A DNA stretch of 64,000 bases from Colius striatus (Eukaryota > Chordata > Aves > Coliiformes > Coliidae). Below are positions 13,197 through 26,810 of this stretch, piece after piece. A program made the translations under genes and the position numbers. Every line of letters begins with the position of its first letter. Position 1 is the stretch's first letter. The stretch spans positions 52,956,152 to 53,020,151 of the forward strand of contig NC_084763.1 of assembly GCF_028858725.1 (NCBI RefSeq), in the 5' to 3' direction. A model generated the notes under the pieces. The model saw only the letters and a list, made by a program, of their open reading frames with translations, had not been told where the DNA came from and ran no database searches.

Positions 13197-14758
13197 GTAT
13201 GTGACTGCCACCTAAAGTGATTGCAGGTGGAGAAATAGTGTGTCTAAGTCGTGTTTGTTGGTGTTGCTGATGAAGTCTGTGAGAGTGAAGAATCTGATTT
13301 TGGTGACTGATTTGTGTATGTCAGATTTTGAAGTGTGTGTAACTTCATACCATGGACTTGTACAGCACATTGGCAGTGTGTGTTCACCTCTCCAGCTTTC
13401 AGCAAGTATGCTCAAAGTAATTTTTATACTGACATATTTTGATGCTTTTTTGTTTTTTAAATAGATTTGCTGGCAGCTAAGACTACTTTTGTAACTTATT
13501 ATTTACATGTAAACTAGATAAATGAAATAGGCTATAAAGTATTGTCTTTTTTTTAGCAGGGGCTGTCAAAATTATTGTAACTGGAAACATAGAGTTTTCT
13601 AGAAGCAGAGAAAATACATGCAAGGCAATGTTCTGGAAGATAAGAAAAGAATGGCAAATAGCAAAACATAACCATGTATTTCATTAGCTTAGAACTTAAG
13701 TGCAGGATGCTTTCAGGAGTGGGATTTTTAAAAATGAGATTTTTCCTGATGTGTTTTCACTAGGAAAGTTATTTATTTATATTGTATTCCCTTGTAGCAT
13801 GTTTAACTCCTTGTATGATAGAATTTTGGCTGATATATAATGTAAGTTATGACTGTATGGAATAGGTGAGAACTAGAGGGAGCTAGAAAGGATACAGAAT
13901 CAATACCACTAGCTTGTCGTGGTTTTCTTCCCAATTGTTCTGCTGTGACAACTTGTCTCCATAGATTATTTATGGAACTTTTTTAGAATAATTCCTTTTA
14001 GTAATAAGATGAGATGGTATCAGAGGTGTAAGTATGATCAGAAGAAAATGATGGGGTTTATTTATTTGAAAGTAAAACCTTTTTTCAGGTTTGGATGTTA
14101 TTGAGAAAAAGAGAGTAATTGAAAAATAGAGGCTTATCACAGAAATGGAGATGTAATATTCTTGCTGAACCATTGGCTGGTTAATTTTTGGTATCTAGAG
14201 CTGGTCTTTGAATTGCAGAATTTGGGCTCATTTGCTGGAGCTTTTGCCAATGGGAAGGCCAGTTAATTTAAGAGCTGTGCAAATGCTCTTTTGTGTAGAG
14301 GAGATGAGAAGAAAAACTCATATCTTATGTTAGTGCTGGATCTAACTGAAATTTCTGTTTTGTGAGAGACAAAGATGTATTCTTTAGAGTGGTAAAAAGT
14401 ACAGCCATTAAGACTTCAATTTGGGAAACCTCAGCAAGTCCCTGGTTTTAATCAGCTCTATTTTGTTTTCAGACCAGGAAGTTAAATTAGGTCTCATGAC
14501 CTACTTAGCTTCCTCTAGCAAGAGTGCATTTTTTTTGCCGGGGGTTAGTTCTGGAATGCATCAAGGAGATGAAATGAGCAATGCTCTGACGAATACATCA
14601 TCCCTTGCATGGGGCTGCTCTGTTAGGAGAGATTGAGAGGAGTACCCTACAGCAGGCCTATGGAACTCACTTCTGGATATTGGCATGCCAAGAAATTTAA
14701 TTAGATCTCTGAAGCCCAGTACTCTCAACCTCAGAATAGCTCACTTACACACTCTTTT

Positions 14759-14773
14759 TCTCTCTCTCTCTCT
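14759..14773. repeat. (TC)n microsatellite
   Basis: A short run of TC dinucleotides (about seven units) follows a T-rich stretch. It is too short to have an obvious role. Confidence 0.8.
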
Positions 14774-15027
14774 TGTTCAGAGCAGATTGGGTGTCTTGTT
14801 CTGTGAAAGGGGGAACGTAAACAAGTAGTTCTATGAAATTATTTTCTTCCCTTCCCCATTTTTGCGTGAGACAAGGGAATCTTCTGGCAGAAGACCTTGG
14901 TACATGGTTTATGATGCTTTCTCTCTCCTGAACTTGTGAAATGTGAAAAGTATTTTTCTTTTTTTCATTTTTTTTTCCTTGTTGATTGGATATACCACTC
15001 CTGTCTCTTCATTCCTAACCACACAGG

Positions 15028-15107
15028 CTTAACAATACAGATTTGTTCCATCCAATCTTAACAATACAGAGTTGTTCCATTGAGTCTTAACAATACAGAG
15101 TTGTTTT
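15028..15107. repeat. 29-bp tandem repeat, about 2.75 copies
   Basis: Three consecutive units start with CTTAACAATACAGA at 15028, 15057 and 15086, a period of exactly 29 bases. The second and third share 'gagttgtt'; the third stops after about 22 bases. The first unit differs by a few substitutions near its end. Confidence 0.9.
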
Positions 15108-18100
15108 CTTTTCTTGGTGTGTGTAGCTGACAGAGATTCCAAGTCATGGACTCTAGTAGGAGTAATGAACCTTGAATGGTGAAATGGAATGTTAAAATGT
15201 GCATGATAAAGGAAGTTGCATTTCATTTATGCTTATACTGAAGTAGTAATTTGATCTGTAGCAATATATCGTACAAAGAGAAATCTACATAGACCACAAC
15301 TTGAATAGAATTAAAAAACCTCTGTGTTATAGAGATGTATTCCACACAGAGTAGTTTCTGTATTTATCAGATAAACAATATACATCCAGGACAAAGGATC
15401 TAATTAGGGTTTCAAGAAACTGAAAGGTAAGCACTTTTATAACTCTAAAAATAATTTTACTTTTCATTTATAGAAAAATAGAAGAATACTAATAAATATA
15501 TTTAATTTTCAGTTTTATTTTGATTTCACCTTGAAGTGTTAGAAACTTCTCAAAGAGCCTATTTGAAACCAAGCTGTAATACTTCATTGAAGGGGTAAGT
15601 GAGCACAGTTAAGTGTATAACTGTGGTGAAGGTAAATAGAAAACTATAAACTGAAATAATTAATATATGTGTGTTTATAAATATTATAAAAAGTATATAT
15701 GTTCATAAGTATTAAAAAAGTTTATTAGTATTGTCCCACTTAATCCAAATAGAAGATTTCCATCACTTCTGCTGTAGCTCACATAATCACAGAATATTAA
15801 GGGTGTCAGTTTCTTGGCATTGAATATGTAGTTAATACACACAAGATTTTTACTGTTCACACAGAGAAATGTGTTGATTTTGTTAAAAGACCTTGCAGTA
15901 GTTTTTTTTGTCCATATTGAACTTTGGCAGGATTTTCAATATGAATGCAAATATTCTCAAAAAGAATACCACACATTTGCCAATAAGCTAACTGTAAACT
16001 GATTTTACAAGGGAAAAGTTAAGGTGGCAAAAGGAACACGCTAATTAAAGAAGACAGCAAAAGTCTGTTTATTGATCTATCTTGATACATGCCTAAATGA
16101 AGAAGTGGGAAATCAATCTAATAATATTTCTTTTGGGGAAATGGAACACTTTCAGCAGTTTGCAGCAACTTACTGCCACTGCACTTTTATGTCTAGATAT
16201 ATGGCTTGAAGCATATTGAAGTAAGTTGCTCTTTCTTAAATCTGTTCCTGGTCAATGTCTACGAAGTATAAAGCAAAACAGTCGTCCGTACAAATTGATG
16301 GAGTGAGAAGCTTTCATTAAGATAAAGGCCAGTGCTTGGATAGTAGAGGTTGCTGGCTTGGTTTGTGGCTGGAAGTGTGCATGAAAGCTTTCAGAGGGGT
16401 TGCCCTCATTACACTGAGAGTCTGTGTAAGCATTTCTCACTTCCTCATTCATGCTGTTAGGAACTCCAGTCACGCAGGAGCGAGGAGCAGTGCACATCAG
16501 TGCCCTTCTTCCCTTTGAGAGCTAGAAAAGTGGAATCATGTAGTTCATTTATATGTATGTGACTTTGTTTTCCAGGAGGTCTGGATTGTATGAAATGAAA
16601 ACTATACCTTAAGGTAAAAAAGGAAAATAAGAAGGCAGAATAAATCTGATTTACAGAGCACATTTCCAATGTCTCTTATTTTGTCAAAGGCCTTATCTTA
16701 GGAAGGACAGAAGAGTTAGTAAAGAGAAGGTCACCAAATCACCCTTGGGGGATAGGAGTGTCTCCCTCATATACCAGGAGCTGAACTGCTCACTGGAGTT
16801 AGTGAAGTCTGTACTGGATGCAGAGAGAGCGAGCATGAAAATCTTGTAACATCCTCAAAAGCAGCATATATGGATTGGGATGAGAAAGGCTGTGTATTCA
16901 TTGTCTTTAATGAAATATGGTACATGGGGATTTTTTAAGTATCAAGGATTCCATGCTACCAGCAGTTAAATTTACACAGGGGAAGCAGTGGAGGGCAAGA
17001 TTTCCTCATAATTTGAATCAACTAAACACCTGTTTTCTGGAGAGATACACAAATTATAAGAAATTGTGTACTATCTCAGATGTGTTATAAATATGTCTTC
17101 TTGTAGCAACTAAGGGAGGAAACAGAAGACATTACTACTGTACTTGTGCACATCTGCACATCTGAAATTAGAAACTGTCCCTAACACGAGCCGTGGCTCT
17201 GTATTTGGAAGGTATTGGTGCAGTTGTTCAACCTGTTTACTTGCTCAAACATAAAATGGTCTCTTAAGTTGCCAAAACAGATTATAGAGAAAATTGTCAG
17301 GAGAAGATGTTAATAACAGGACACAGAGCTCCATTTGTAAGATTCACAGCGTAAAGCCTGCAGGTATTCATCTCTGAGGATGTTTTTCCCTCTATTGAAT
17401 TCAAGTGAAGGAGAAGAAGAGCATGAAAAGGAACAAGAAAAACAACAAGAAAAATTGACAGCAACATCACATTCTGCATTTCACAAAACCCACCATGGCA
17501 CATAAATTAAGAGACTGGGTAAGTATGTTGAATAGCATACAAAAAGTTTATACTTTTATTGTTCTAAGTAGTACTGGGATTTTTACTGCTTCTAAAGTAA
17601 TTTACTACTTATCTAACTGTCATTATATTCCTTAATGCAACTTTGTTGCCGTTGTTTCATTCAGAAAATACACATTTAATCATACATAACAACTATGTCT
17701 ACTAATGTAGAGTAGCAGGTGCTAACCAGTGTATGGAGTGCTGCACACCCCTAGCAGGCATGGAACGCTCTGTGCACCTTGGAACTGATTGCCTTCTGCT
17801 CCCATTGGTTCCTCTGAAAGTTTAACATAAACCACAACTCCAAGAGCTATTCATTAATTGATATTCTCTAGGCTTAGTTCCACACAACTGCATTTCAGAT
17901 ATACTGCATATAACTCATGTGATGAAGCATTTACCAGTTGCATTCAGTGGCATTTTTTTCTGTCTGAAAGTCAGGAGTTTGAATATGTTATTCCTGTTGC
18001 TAATATAAGTGTATCTCTGCAAGAAAGTGGAGTTTGTACTGTGCTCCTGTGCATTAACAGAGTCATGTTTAACCTTGTCCCTTTTCTGGGTTTGTCTTTT

Positions 18101-21100
18101 AATCTTGCTTTGTATAGATATATACAAATGGAAATTCTGAGAATCCCCAGGTCCTTTGGCTTTCTAATATTTCTGTGTTGAAGTTCTTTTGACTTATTGG
18201 GTAAGCAGAAATAATCCTGCCTTTAAATGTAGAGTTCTAATAAATCCTTTAGAATTGGCTTAGTAAAATATTTGCATTAATTTTCAATGACTGTGAGTAT
18301 TTTTTGCAGATTTTTATTCAACTTTCATATACTCTACAGGCTTCAGAAATTTAAAAATGACTGAACATATGCTTAAGAAATGATGAGTCTAATGAAATAC
18401 GAGATTTTTGCTAGAACTTGGGCTACATGAGCAATGGGAAACATTTGAGAATGCATTTCAAACCTCAGTGTGATTGAAGTAGTCATACTAATGCAGTAAG
18501 TGGCACCTACAGTAAACCATTATCTTCTATGTCAGCCTTGTAGAGGTAAAGGGAGGCACAACCTTTGATAGGAAATTTTACAGCTGCTTCTTGGGGAGGA
18601 AGAGATCAATGAGAATCCAGAGCAGTGTGTCTGTGATTCATTGTCATCTTTTACTGTCTCTGTAACTTTTTCAGATTCACTTTGTTGGTCTTTATTTCTT
18701 AATCCTTGAGATATATACGTGACAGTAGCTCTCACCATGTGGGAAGAAACAGTATTTTTGGACCCAAAATGCCAAGCTGCAAGATACTTTTTGGCATATT
18801 AAATACTCATTACAGTTGTTATTTGTGAGTCAGTAATTCAGGTGGAATGTAATAATTTAGTTGACTTTAACTACTGGAAAAGTTCTGCTAAGTCAGGTGA
18901 ACTTTCAGTTTGCAGCAATGTATATAACACAGCCACATTAGGCCGTATTCCATGGAGGCAGTAAAACAAATATCCATAATGTGCTGATATTCTTCACCTA
19001 CCGAAGAATCAACTTCTTGATCCAGAGCAGGAAAAGCATCGGAGTCTATCAGTGACATTGTTAGAAGACTACATCTTTTGTAACACAGATGGAAAGATGC
19101 ATAACTCTTCACTAGACAGAACAGAAGCATGTTAGCATTGAGATGCTGGAAAACCAAATCCTGCCCAAGAGAGGCAACTGCGTTTGAAAAACTGTTAGCA
19201 TTAAAAATAGGGATTTGTGATAGGTATTAATGAGTTGTTTGAGGTACTATATCTCATACTGCCCTTAATAGCACTAGATGTGTAAATTCACATAGGCATT
19301 TGGGTAAGTCCATTGAAACACTAACCACAAATCTATGCTGAACTTCTAGTAAGCTCTAATGTGTTAGAGAAACATCAGCAAATTGTATAAAATGAAATGC
19401 TTGTCTGTCAGAAACAAGTCTATTTGGACTTGAATGGCACATGATGTTGGGACAATTACTGCTTGGGGAAGGCTCCCTTTAAGCAGCCCCACACTGAGAA
19501 TGGGTAAGTGACCTCTAAAGAACCCTCACAAATGCTGAAACTGTCCTCAGAGACGCAGAGGAAATATTTTAGGTTAAGGGAATTTCTGTTAGTCAAAGCA
19601 AGCAGATGTGACACCTACATAGCTGCCTCTTAAATGGTCATATTCCATCTGTCCTTATTCTATAGGCTTGGTTAGAAAAAACTATTTTCTTCCTTTTTTT
19701 AGGGAATGTGATGGAAATTATTATGGTTTATTACAATTTTTTCCAAGGATTTCAGAAGTCTTTTTAATAAATTTGTAGAAGGAATTGGTGTATCACTGCT
19801 TTCACGTGAAACTAGTTCATGACAAATGTTACAGAGTTATAGTTAAAACACATCTCAAAGTTTCAAAAAGTTTGCAATGAAGTGTCACAGGGAAAAGTAT
19901 AGTCTTCTTGATTCGAATTTAAATAAATAAATTTGACAGAATGACTGTAACCTTGTTCAATGTATTGACAAAATAAAATGAGTTATATGGTGGAAGCAAA
20001 ACAAGCCATCCAGAAAAATCCCCAAAGGTATAGATTTGCTGCATTGTGTAAGTGGGTCAACTCATGCATGAGAAATGAATGCTAATTGTAAACTGGTTGC
20101 AAAACTGTAGACTTTTAAGTAGAATTGAATCAAATAATAACCTAAATATTTTGATAAGTATGTCCTATCATACTTCTCTTTAGAAAAAGCCACAAAACGG
20201 AGCATTACAGAAAAATAATTAGAATGTGAATTTGTGTTATGTGAGAACAATGCCATTGATCTCCAAAATCAAAGGCATTGTATTAATTCATTAATGTATT
20301 AATTTATGTCACTGGTGCTGGTAAATTTGAAGATGAACCTGGATTTGGCTTGATGGGTTACTTTGCATGAGATACACTTGAATTCAGTGAGGAATGCTCC
20401 GTTTCTCAGTGATCAAAACATTCAATCTGGTCTAGAAAATATTTTTGAGCTTTTTCTGGATAAAATATTAATAGAATAGAAATGCCTACTTAGGAGATAC
20501 AAAAGAAAAGGAAATTTTTACTCTTCTATTTGTGGTGTAAGCCTTGCCTTATGAATGTTCTATGAACAGCAGCAGCAATTTGAGAAACTATTACATAATT
20601 TTCAAGTATGTAGCAAAACATTTCCTGGACTTCTTAATCCACAGGAATTACCATATCTTGTCAACAGAGGCATGTGGTACAGATACAAAAGTAAACCTCT
20701 AGGTCAATATGTACCTATTTAAAACTCTGCACATCCTAATTGGAGGCTGAAGCAGCTATGTAAATGGGAGCAATAAATTGACAGTGATGCTGTTTCCACG
20801 TCTTGCTGCAGTGTTGACTGTATTGCATGTGACTCTTGGTACTGTAATTTATAGAATGAAAAATTCCAAGCTGTAATGAAGACAACTGTAAAATGTGTTT
20901 TGTGGCAACTTGTAAACACCTGTCTGACTAAAGGACTTGAGTTTCTCTTTAAACACTAGTGACTTAAAGAAATAATTGGCTTGGAATGTTTCTGATATTT
21001 AAATATATGTCTTTCTGTTGTGGTACTGAGCAACTAAATCATGACAAAAACTCAACATTTTCTTTTTCCAGTGTCATTTGAATATATTTAAGCAATATCA

Positions 21101-24100
21101 AAATCACTCATTATTTATAATGAGTAGATATTTTTGAAACCAGTGCTTTTTATATATAGTAAAAAGGGAATGAAAATAAAACCTCTTCATAGTAGCTCAA
21201 CTTGGGAGCTAATTAAAATGAAGTTTTTAGAATGAGAAAAAAATAATTAGTCAAAAAGTTGAGAAGCAGGAATTAGCACCTCCAGAGATTCTTGAGTAGT
21301 CAAATGTTTCCAAGAAGGAGATAATTTATAATTTCCTTATTTTCCTATATTGTCCATCACACACTTATTTCAGCTTTTAATTCTGTCTTATCTGATACCT
21401 CTGTACTGTGCATCCGTTGCTAGGGCACCATCTTAAACAGCAAACCTCCCGCTGAAGAACAAGATGCTCTGCTTCTCCTAAAGCTAATACCATTTTAATC
21501 TTGATCCCTGGAGATTTGAATCTCACCCCTCTGATGCTCCCAGACTTGGTTGACCTTGCCAACATGGATATCTGGTCCTCTGTGAGACTCGGAGGTTGGT
21601 TTTTTTGCCTGTTAATACATATGTCTGATTTCTTTAGCCTATTAGTTGATACGTTAGTTGTGACAACGACAGCACTGTGGTAAGTATAATGATTAAACTT
21701 TTCAAGCATCCTAACACAAGAGGGGAAGTAGTAAAATTTTGCATGTGGCATTTTTGCTTGTGTATACAAAGATCTTGAGGGATAAAAACAACACAATTGC
21801 TGCTTTCTAACCCTTTCTGCTCATTTAATGATTTGGTTACAGAAACGTTTGTGTATTTTTTTGAAAGGTTCTTTGGTTCACACTGATATCATCTTGCTGT
21901 TAGGAACCACAACTTTTTAATGGAGAACTTTTCCAGCCTTAAGAGGAGAAATATACTCTAGAATGTGTGCACATATTGCTGGGGTTAACTGAGGATTTAT
22001 AGGGTTTGTCATATCGGGGCAGCTGCTCCCAGTTTCCAGAACAGTGAGTGGATAAGCAGATGAGGAAGGTAACGTGGCTGGTGTGGGTTTTGGCACAGCA
22101 GAGTTGATCTTTAGGGGAAAAGAGGACGATTTGCTTACAGGGAATACCTAGAGTCAGAGTATGGTCTTGGATGTCTTTGGATTGTGCCTCAGGATAACAA
22201 TACTGAGCAGGGATCCTGCTCCCTCCTCAGTCAGTGGGTCAAAGATACTTTGTCAACTTTTGTCTTGAATGATATTGGCTACTACTTTGTTGCAGTACTC
22301 AACCCAGTGAGTAGTACTGCTCCCTCAGGCACTGCTAATGGGAAATGAAGGATTGATTCAGAGGATGTGGAAAGATGCCTTCATCTCCTCTCTCATGTTT
22401 TCTTGCGTGCTCAGCAGGGAGAGCTGCTCTGGTGTGGATTGGGCTACATTTGGCTGAAGTGTTGTGAGCACAAGAGAAATGGCCAAAGGTTTTCTTTGCC
22501 CGAGCCAGGAGAGCTGTAGATAGACCAGGGCAAGGGCAGCAGGCGTGGAATGAGGTAATTTGTTTGGCATTGTCTTTTGTTTAGCATTCCTTTCCATGCA
22601 GTGCATGTTTCTGGCTTAGATAATAGCTGGCTTGCTGGCTTGAATTGAGAATTTCGGTTAGCAGTCGAGTTCCTTTCCAACAGAAAAGGGCTGCATGAAA
22701 GGCTCAGAGAAGCTTGGTGGAGACAGAAAATTAAGTGGAATTATCAGTGAAGGTGATGGCAAAAAATTATAGGATTGGAGATCAGCCTGTATTTGAAGTG
22801 GATAGAAAAAAAAGTGAGAAGATGCAAATGAGGACTGAGCTTTCGGTATGAAAAAAAGACCAATCAGAATAAGTATGTAAAATCACAAGTAGCACAGAGC
22901 TGGAAAAGTGAATGTGATCCTCTCTGATACCAACAGGCTTCATTCATGACATCTGATTGTTTTCCTGGTCTTTCTGTTGCAAACCAGAAAGCCTTTCTGA
23001 GCCTTGAATGACAAATTTTTGTAGAGACGACTGAGGTGCAAAGGTGACTGTGATGTAACAGGTATTCCTTACATACATACAGGTGTTCTTGCATGGCCAT
23101 GACAATTGGCAGACCAGGTATTAATCAAGAGCAAGATGGTTTTGGCCCTGATAGCATTTTAGTGGTTTTCAAGTGAATCTCCTGGTCATGCTACCACGCT
23201 TTGGCATTGCAGGACTGCCTTGGAGCACACAAAGAGAATGAATTCCAACTTAAACTAGACTGAATGTTGCACTCCAACCACCAAAGTGTATCCAGTTGAT
23301 TGGACCAGAGTAGAGCTACACCATAGCTACTCCTCCCTGCTGAGGACCTTATGTCCTCAAAACCATTTTGTTTCAGAGCTCTACTGTCACTGTGCTGTGC
23401 TGCTCAATAATGGAAACATTGCTTATGTTATCCTGCTTAGGAACCAGTCTTCAATTCGAAGTTGTGTTCCTGTAGGAACAGAGAGTGACACTAACTATAA
23501 CTACAGGCTTTAAAATTCAGCAAGTGGAAGAGTGGAAATAGTGGGTCCTGAAAATCAGATTGTTGCATGACCTCTGTTTGCCCTGTCAAGGGGTCACTGA
23601 GATGTGTCTGGTGTGTGCACTGAACTTCTAATTTATGCTTGTAGAGGATGTCAGGAGGAAGATTCATGTCTAGATGTGCAGGTGCTCCATTAGGACTTTG
23701 AAAGACATGGATTGATTAGGTGGTTATTACAACATGCAAAATTAGCCTGGTCAAAGATTCCTGACAGGGAATGTTGATGCATAACCGGTGAGCCAGGCTG
23801 CAACTGATACAGCCTCAAAAATATTATTGGTAGATAGCTAAGGCAACTTTGAGAGCTATTGTATTTGATATGCAAGGTCTGAACTTTTGAGGATGACATA
23901 CTGCATCTGTCAGATGTGGGAACTGACTTTTCCCATGACTTCTGAATTTGAATCAGCATAAGATAGGCATACAATCCCTGTGTGGATGTATGTGTGATAC
24001 AGAATGGAAGGCAGGTAGACAGAAATGTAGCTGTTCTGATTTCTGTTGTTTTGGGAGCGCTCTATAAATATATACCAGATGTGTAAATGAGACTTGGGAA

Positions 24101-25990
24101 TTGAGTATATCCCGCAGGTATAAAGGAGACTTAAGAGTTAGCTGGCAGACCTTTGTCTGTAGGAAAAGTTATTCCTATAGTCCGGAACAACTTGAGGAAC
24201 TTGGGCAATCAAAGGAAATCTGCTTCATGTTAGCAGTTTGTTTATATTTTGCAACACAACCTTTTCTGACACTAACTAAAAATAAAATGAGAGGATTGAG
24301 AGCTGAGGCACACAGCCCTTCTCTGTTAACCTAACAGAGCTGGCTGTTAAAATGTATCCTGTGGATCTAGCATTCATTCACCTACGTATGATGCTCTGTG
24401 TTTGGTTTCAGTTCTGAGATGTGTAGTGCTCACAGATAGGGCCCTTTGTCCAGTCTTAGTTTTTTACTGGTTTTCAAGGACTGACTGGACGAATATAAGG
24501 GTTTCAGGAAATGCTTCCTGTTGAATGAGCACTTTGACTCACTTCAGGTAGGGACATTGCATTGTAAGGGCCACTGAGTCAGATCCTCAGCTGTCATCAG
24601 CACTTCCTCACAGAAATCTGGTCAGGCATGTTTCCAGCCTGATCTTGAAAGCCTTGAAGTTCTTTGCCTTTAGTATCTAACCAGATATTTGTCAGACAAT
24701 TTCTCTTGGACACGATCGAATGTATGGATCAACCATTGCTGGTTTGAACTAACACAAGGCAATACATCTGTTACATGTGGATATAGGAGACCTGCTCTTT
24801 ATTCTTAACCTTGCTAATGGCATTGTTCATTGCCTCAGGCAAGCTACATCACTTATTTTTCCCTTTCTATAAAATGGAGATAATGGTGCCAAGTGCCTTT
24901 GGAAAACTGTTTAAAATTATAATGGAAATAATAGAACTCCTGGATGGTATGGCTGCTGATTGTTGTTACTTTTGTGTCCAGATTTTACTAGTGCTAACTT
25001 GGGAACACAGGAAACAGTACAAGAAGGAGTGTCTTGAGTCATCAGCTCTAGTTCTTTCTCTTGTGGACAGACACACCACATAAACTTCTCAAAACCACAG
25101 TGTCAAACACAATATTAATCTAATCAGGGCTTTAACTGTTCTTTTTGAAGATTGTTTCATAACTTCACCTGCTGGAAGTTAAAGGCCTCATCAAATTTCC
25201 ACAACATATTTTTTCATGGCACAGCTATGTCTGTTTCTCTGCAAGCACTGTCTTTTTCTTTAGATGGCATTTCTATCTGTTACTTGTTTATAGAGAAATG
25301 TAGTTCTCAGACTTTTGTTATATGATGTTAATAAGTAAGTAGTGTTTGTGTTCTTGTGCAAATGTCAGGATTGCACTGCCTCTACTTGTTTGGATACAAA
25401 TTTACTTTGAGTGTTGAGGACAATAGTATCTTTCACATTATTGTTAAGTGGGATTTCAAAAATACCTTGCCTGATTAATTTCAGGGTTACATTTGCTTTT
25501 CTTTGAGGCCATTTTGGAGACCTGCAGCACTGTATGATTGATTCAGATATGCAAGTATACTTCTTTCAAACTATCAGACTTACAAGTTACAGCAGAAATT
25601 CTCCAAAGAGCAGATTTGTGCATTAAGTAATATTAAATTCCATCCAATTTCTCCAGATTCCAGACTTGATCATTTCTTTCATGGATAATTTTCTCTGCAG
25701 CCATATTTCATTAATAACATTACTTAATAAAATTAATCTCAGTAAGGCCCTTAAGGTAGGTCCTCTTGGGAATCTTTCAGCTGTTCAGTGTCATTTTGTA
25801 ATCAGCACAGCTCGCTAATTATTTGTACAATCAGCTGATCTCCTATCTCTCTCTGAATTTGCAATTCTTAGATCAGTTTCCACATATTCTAAATTAATAC
25901 ATAAAACTTTTTCTTCTATACTTCTCTGTGGTTGCCATGCTTGATTTGATACATTCTTAATAGTCCTTCTTATGAGGTTTGTGATTTCAC

Positions 25991-26090
25991 GTGACCACAG
26001 AATTGTTTAGGTTGGATAAAACCTTTAAGGTCATCAGGTCCAACTGCTAACCCTGCCTTGCCATGTCCACCACTAAACCATGTCCCTAAA
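25991..26090 (-). mobile_element. CR1 LINE 3'-end fragment (antisense)
   Basis: The segment reads 'accacagaattgtttaggtt', then 'ggataaaacctttaaggtca' and 'tcaggtccaac', the reverse complement of the bird CR1 3' end. It continues 'gccatgtccaccactaaacc', typical of an older CR1 subfamily. It is only ~100 bases long and diverged. Confidence 0.75.
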
Positions 26091-26489
26091 TTGCAGTGTG
26101 CCAAGGATTTATTCACTGCTCTTGATTAATTATTTCCAGATTCTTTCAATATGGGCACATAAAAACCTGCATTTTAATTCCATTTCCTATTTGGGAGTTT
26201 CCTTTGCAAACTGTAAAGAATATAGTTCTGAGTTCACAGAATTATTTCTGTCTACTGTCTAAAGAACATGTGTTTTTACATTATTATTTTATTTCCATAT
26301 ATATGCATAACTAGGGGAGTTGAAATTTCTTGCTTTGATATACTTCCAACCGTTTTTTAACAATAACCTTTTCCCTTCACTTTCTAATCTCCAAGATGCA
26401 TTTTTAACCTTTTATTTTCCCATTTTAGTCTCATTTGTTACTCCTACTTTCCTTTTTGAAACTGGTATTTGTAATGTTGCATGTTTTTA

Positions 26490-26808
26490 CAATATTTACA
26501 AGAATATAAATGGTGGATGTCAGGAGGTTGAGACATCCCTTTTTTCTTTTGTATCTAGTGACAGGACAAGGGGTAATGGGATGAAGTTGAAACACATTTA
26601 AACATAAGGAAAAACTGTTTTACTGTGAGGGTTACAGAGCCCTAGCCCAGGCTGCCCAGGGAGGGTGTGGAGTCTCCTTCTCTGGAGGTCTTCAAGACCC
26701 ACCTGGACACATTCCTGTGTGACCTGAAATAGGTGGGCCTGCTTTGGCATTGACTTTGGACTAGATGATCTCTAAAAGTCCCTTCCAACCCCAACAATTC
26801 TATGATAC
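26490..26808 (+). mobile_element. CR1 LINE 3' fragment (sense)
   Basis: This 5'-truncated CR1 runs from 'tttacaagaatataaatggt' through 'gtgacaggacaaggggtaat', 'gcccaggctgcccagggagg', 'gtgtgacctgaaataggtgg' to the 3' end 'ccaaccccaacaattctatg'. It keeps the usual order of CR1 3' segments and lies in the same orientation as NEBL. The open frame crossing it (about 26320-26601) is partly CR1-derived and is not a host gene. Confidence 0.95.
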
Positions 26809-26810
26809 AG

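Larger units (their letters stand above)
13197..25990. other. NEBL intron, transposon-poor block
   Basis: This is the first part of the roughly 43 kb between the LASP2-type exon and the nebulette start exon. No protein or RNA gene was recognised. Open frames reach at most ~139 codons (antisense near 21.4-21.8 kb) and show no known family motif. No clear CR1 or LTR copy was seen in almost 13 kb. Contents noted are a (TC)n run at about 14759-14773, a 29-bp tandem repeat at 15028-15107, and an AT-rich 9-bp-arm palindrome at 21106-21125. Confidence 0.6.

Noticed and set aside
15444..15453. MEF2-like CTAAAAATAA, with similar TTAAAAATAA strings near 29548 and 49361
   Set aside because: Such strings are frequent in this AT-rich intron and stand alone, without NKX2-5 or GATA partners nearby.
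15780..15800. 'cataatcacagaatattaag' resembling an antisense CR1 terminus
   Set aside because: Only about a dozen bases match and the following CR1 words are absent.
21106..21125. AT-rich palindrome ACTCATTAT-TT-ATAATGAGT
   Set aside because: Short arms of nine mostly A/T bases are expected occasionally in such AT-rich DNA.
21377..21796. 139-codon antisense open frame, the longest in the window
   Set aside because: No family motif, no splice or promoter context, an overlapping frame on the other strand, and composition like the surrounding intron.
24560..24740. Possible very old LINE fragment ('ccagcctgatcttgaaagcc')
   Set aside because: Only a short phrase resembles CR1 internal sequence; the rest does not align by eye.
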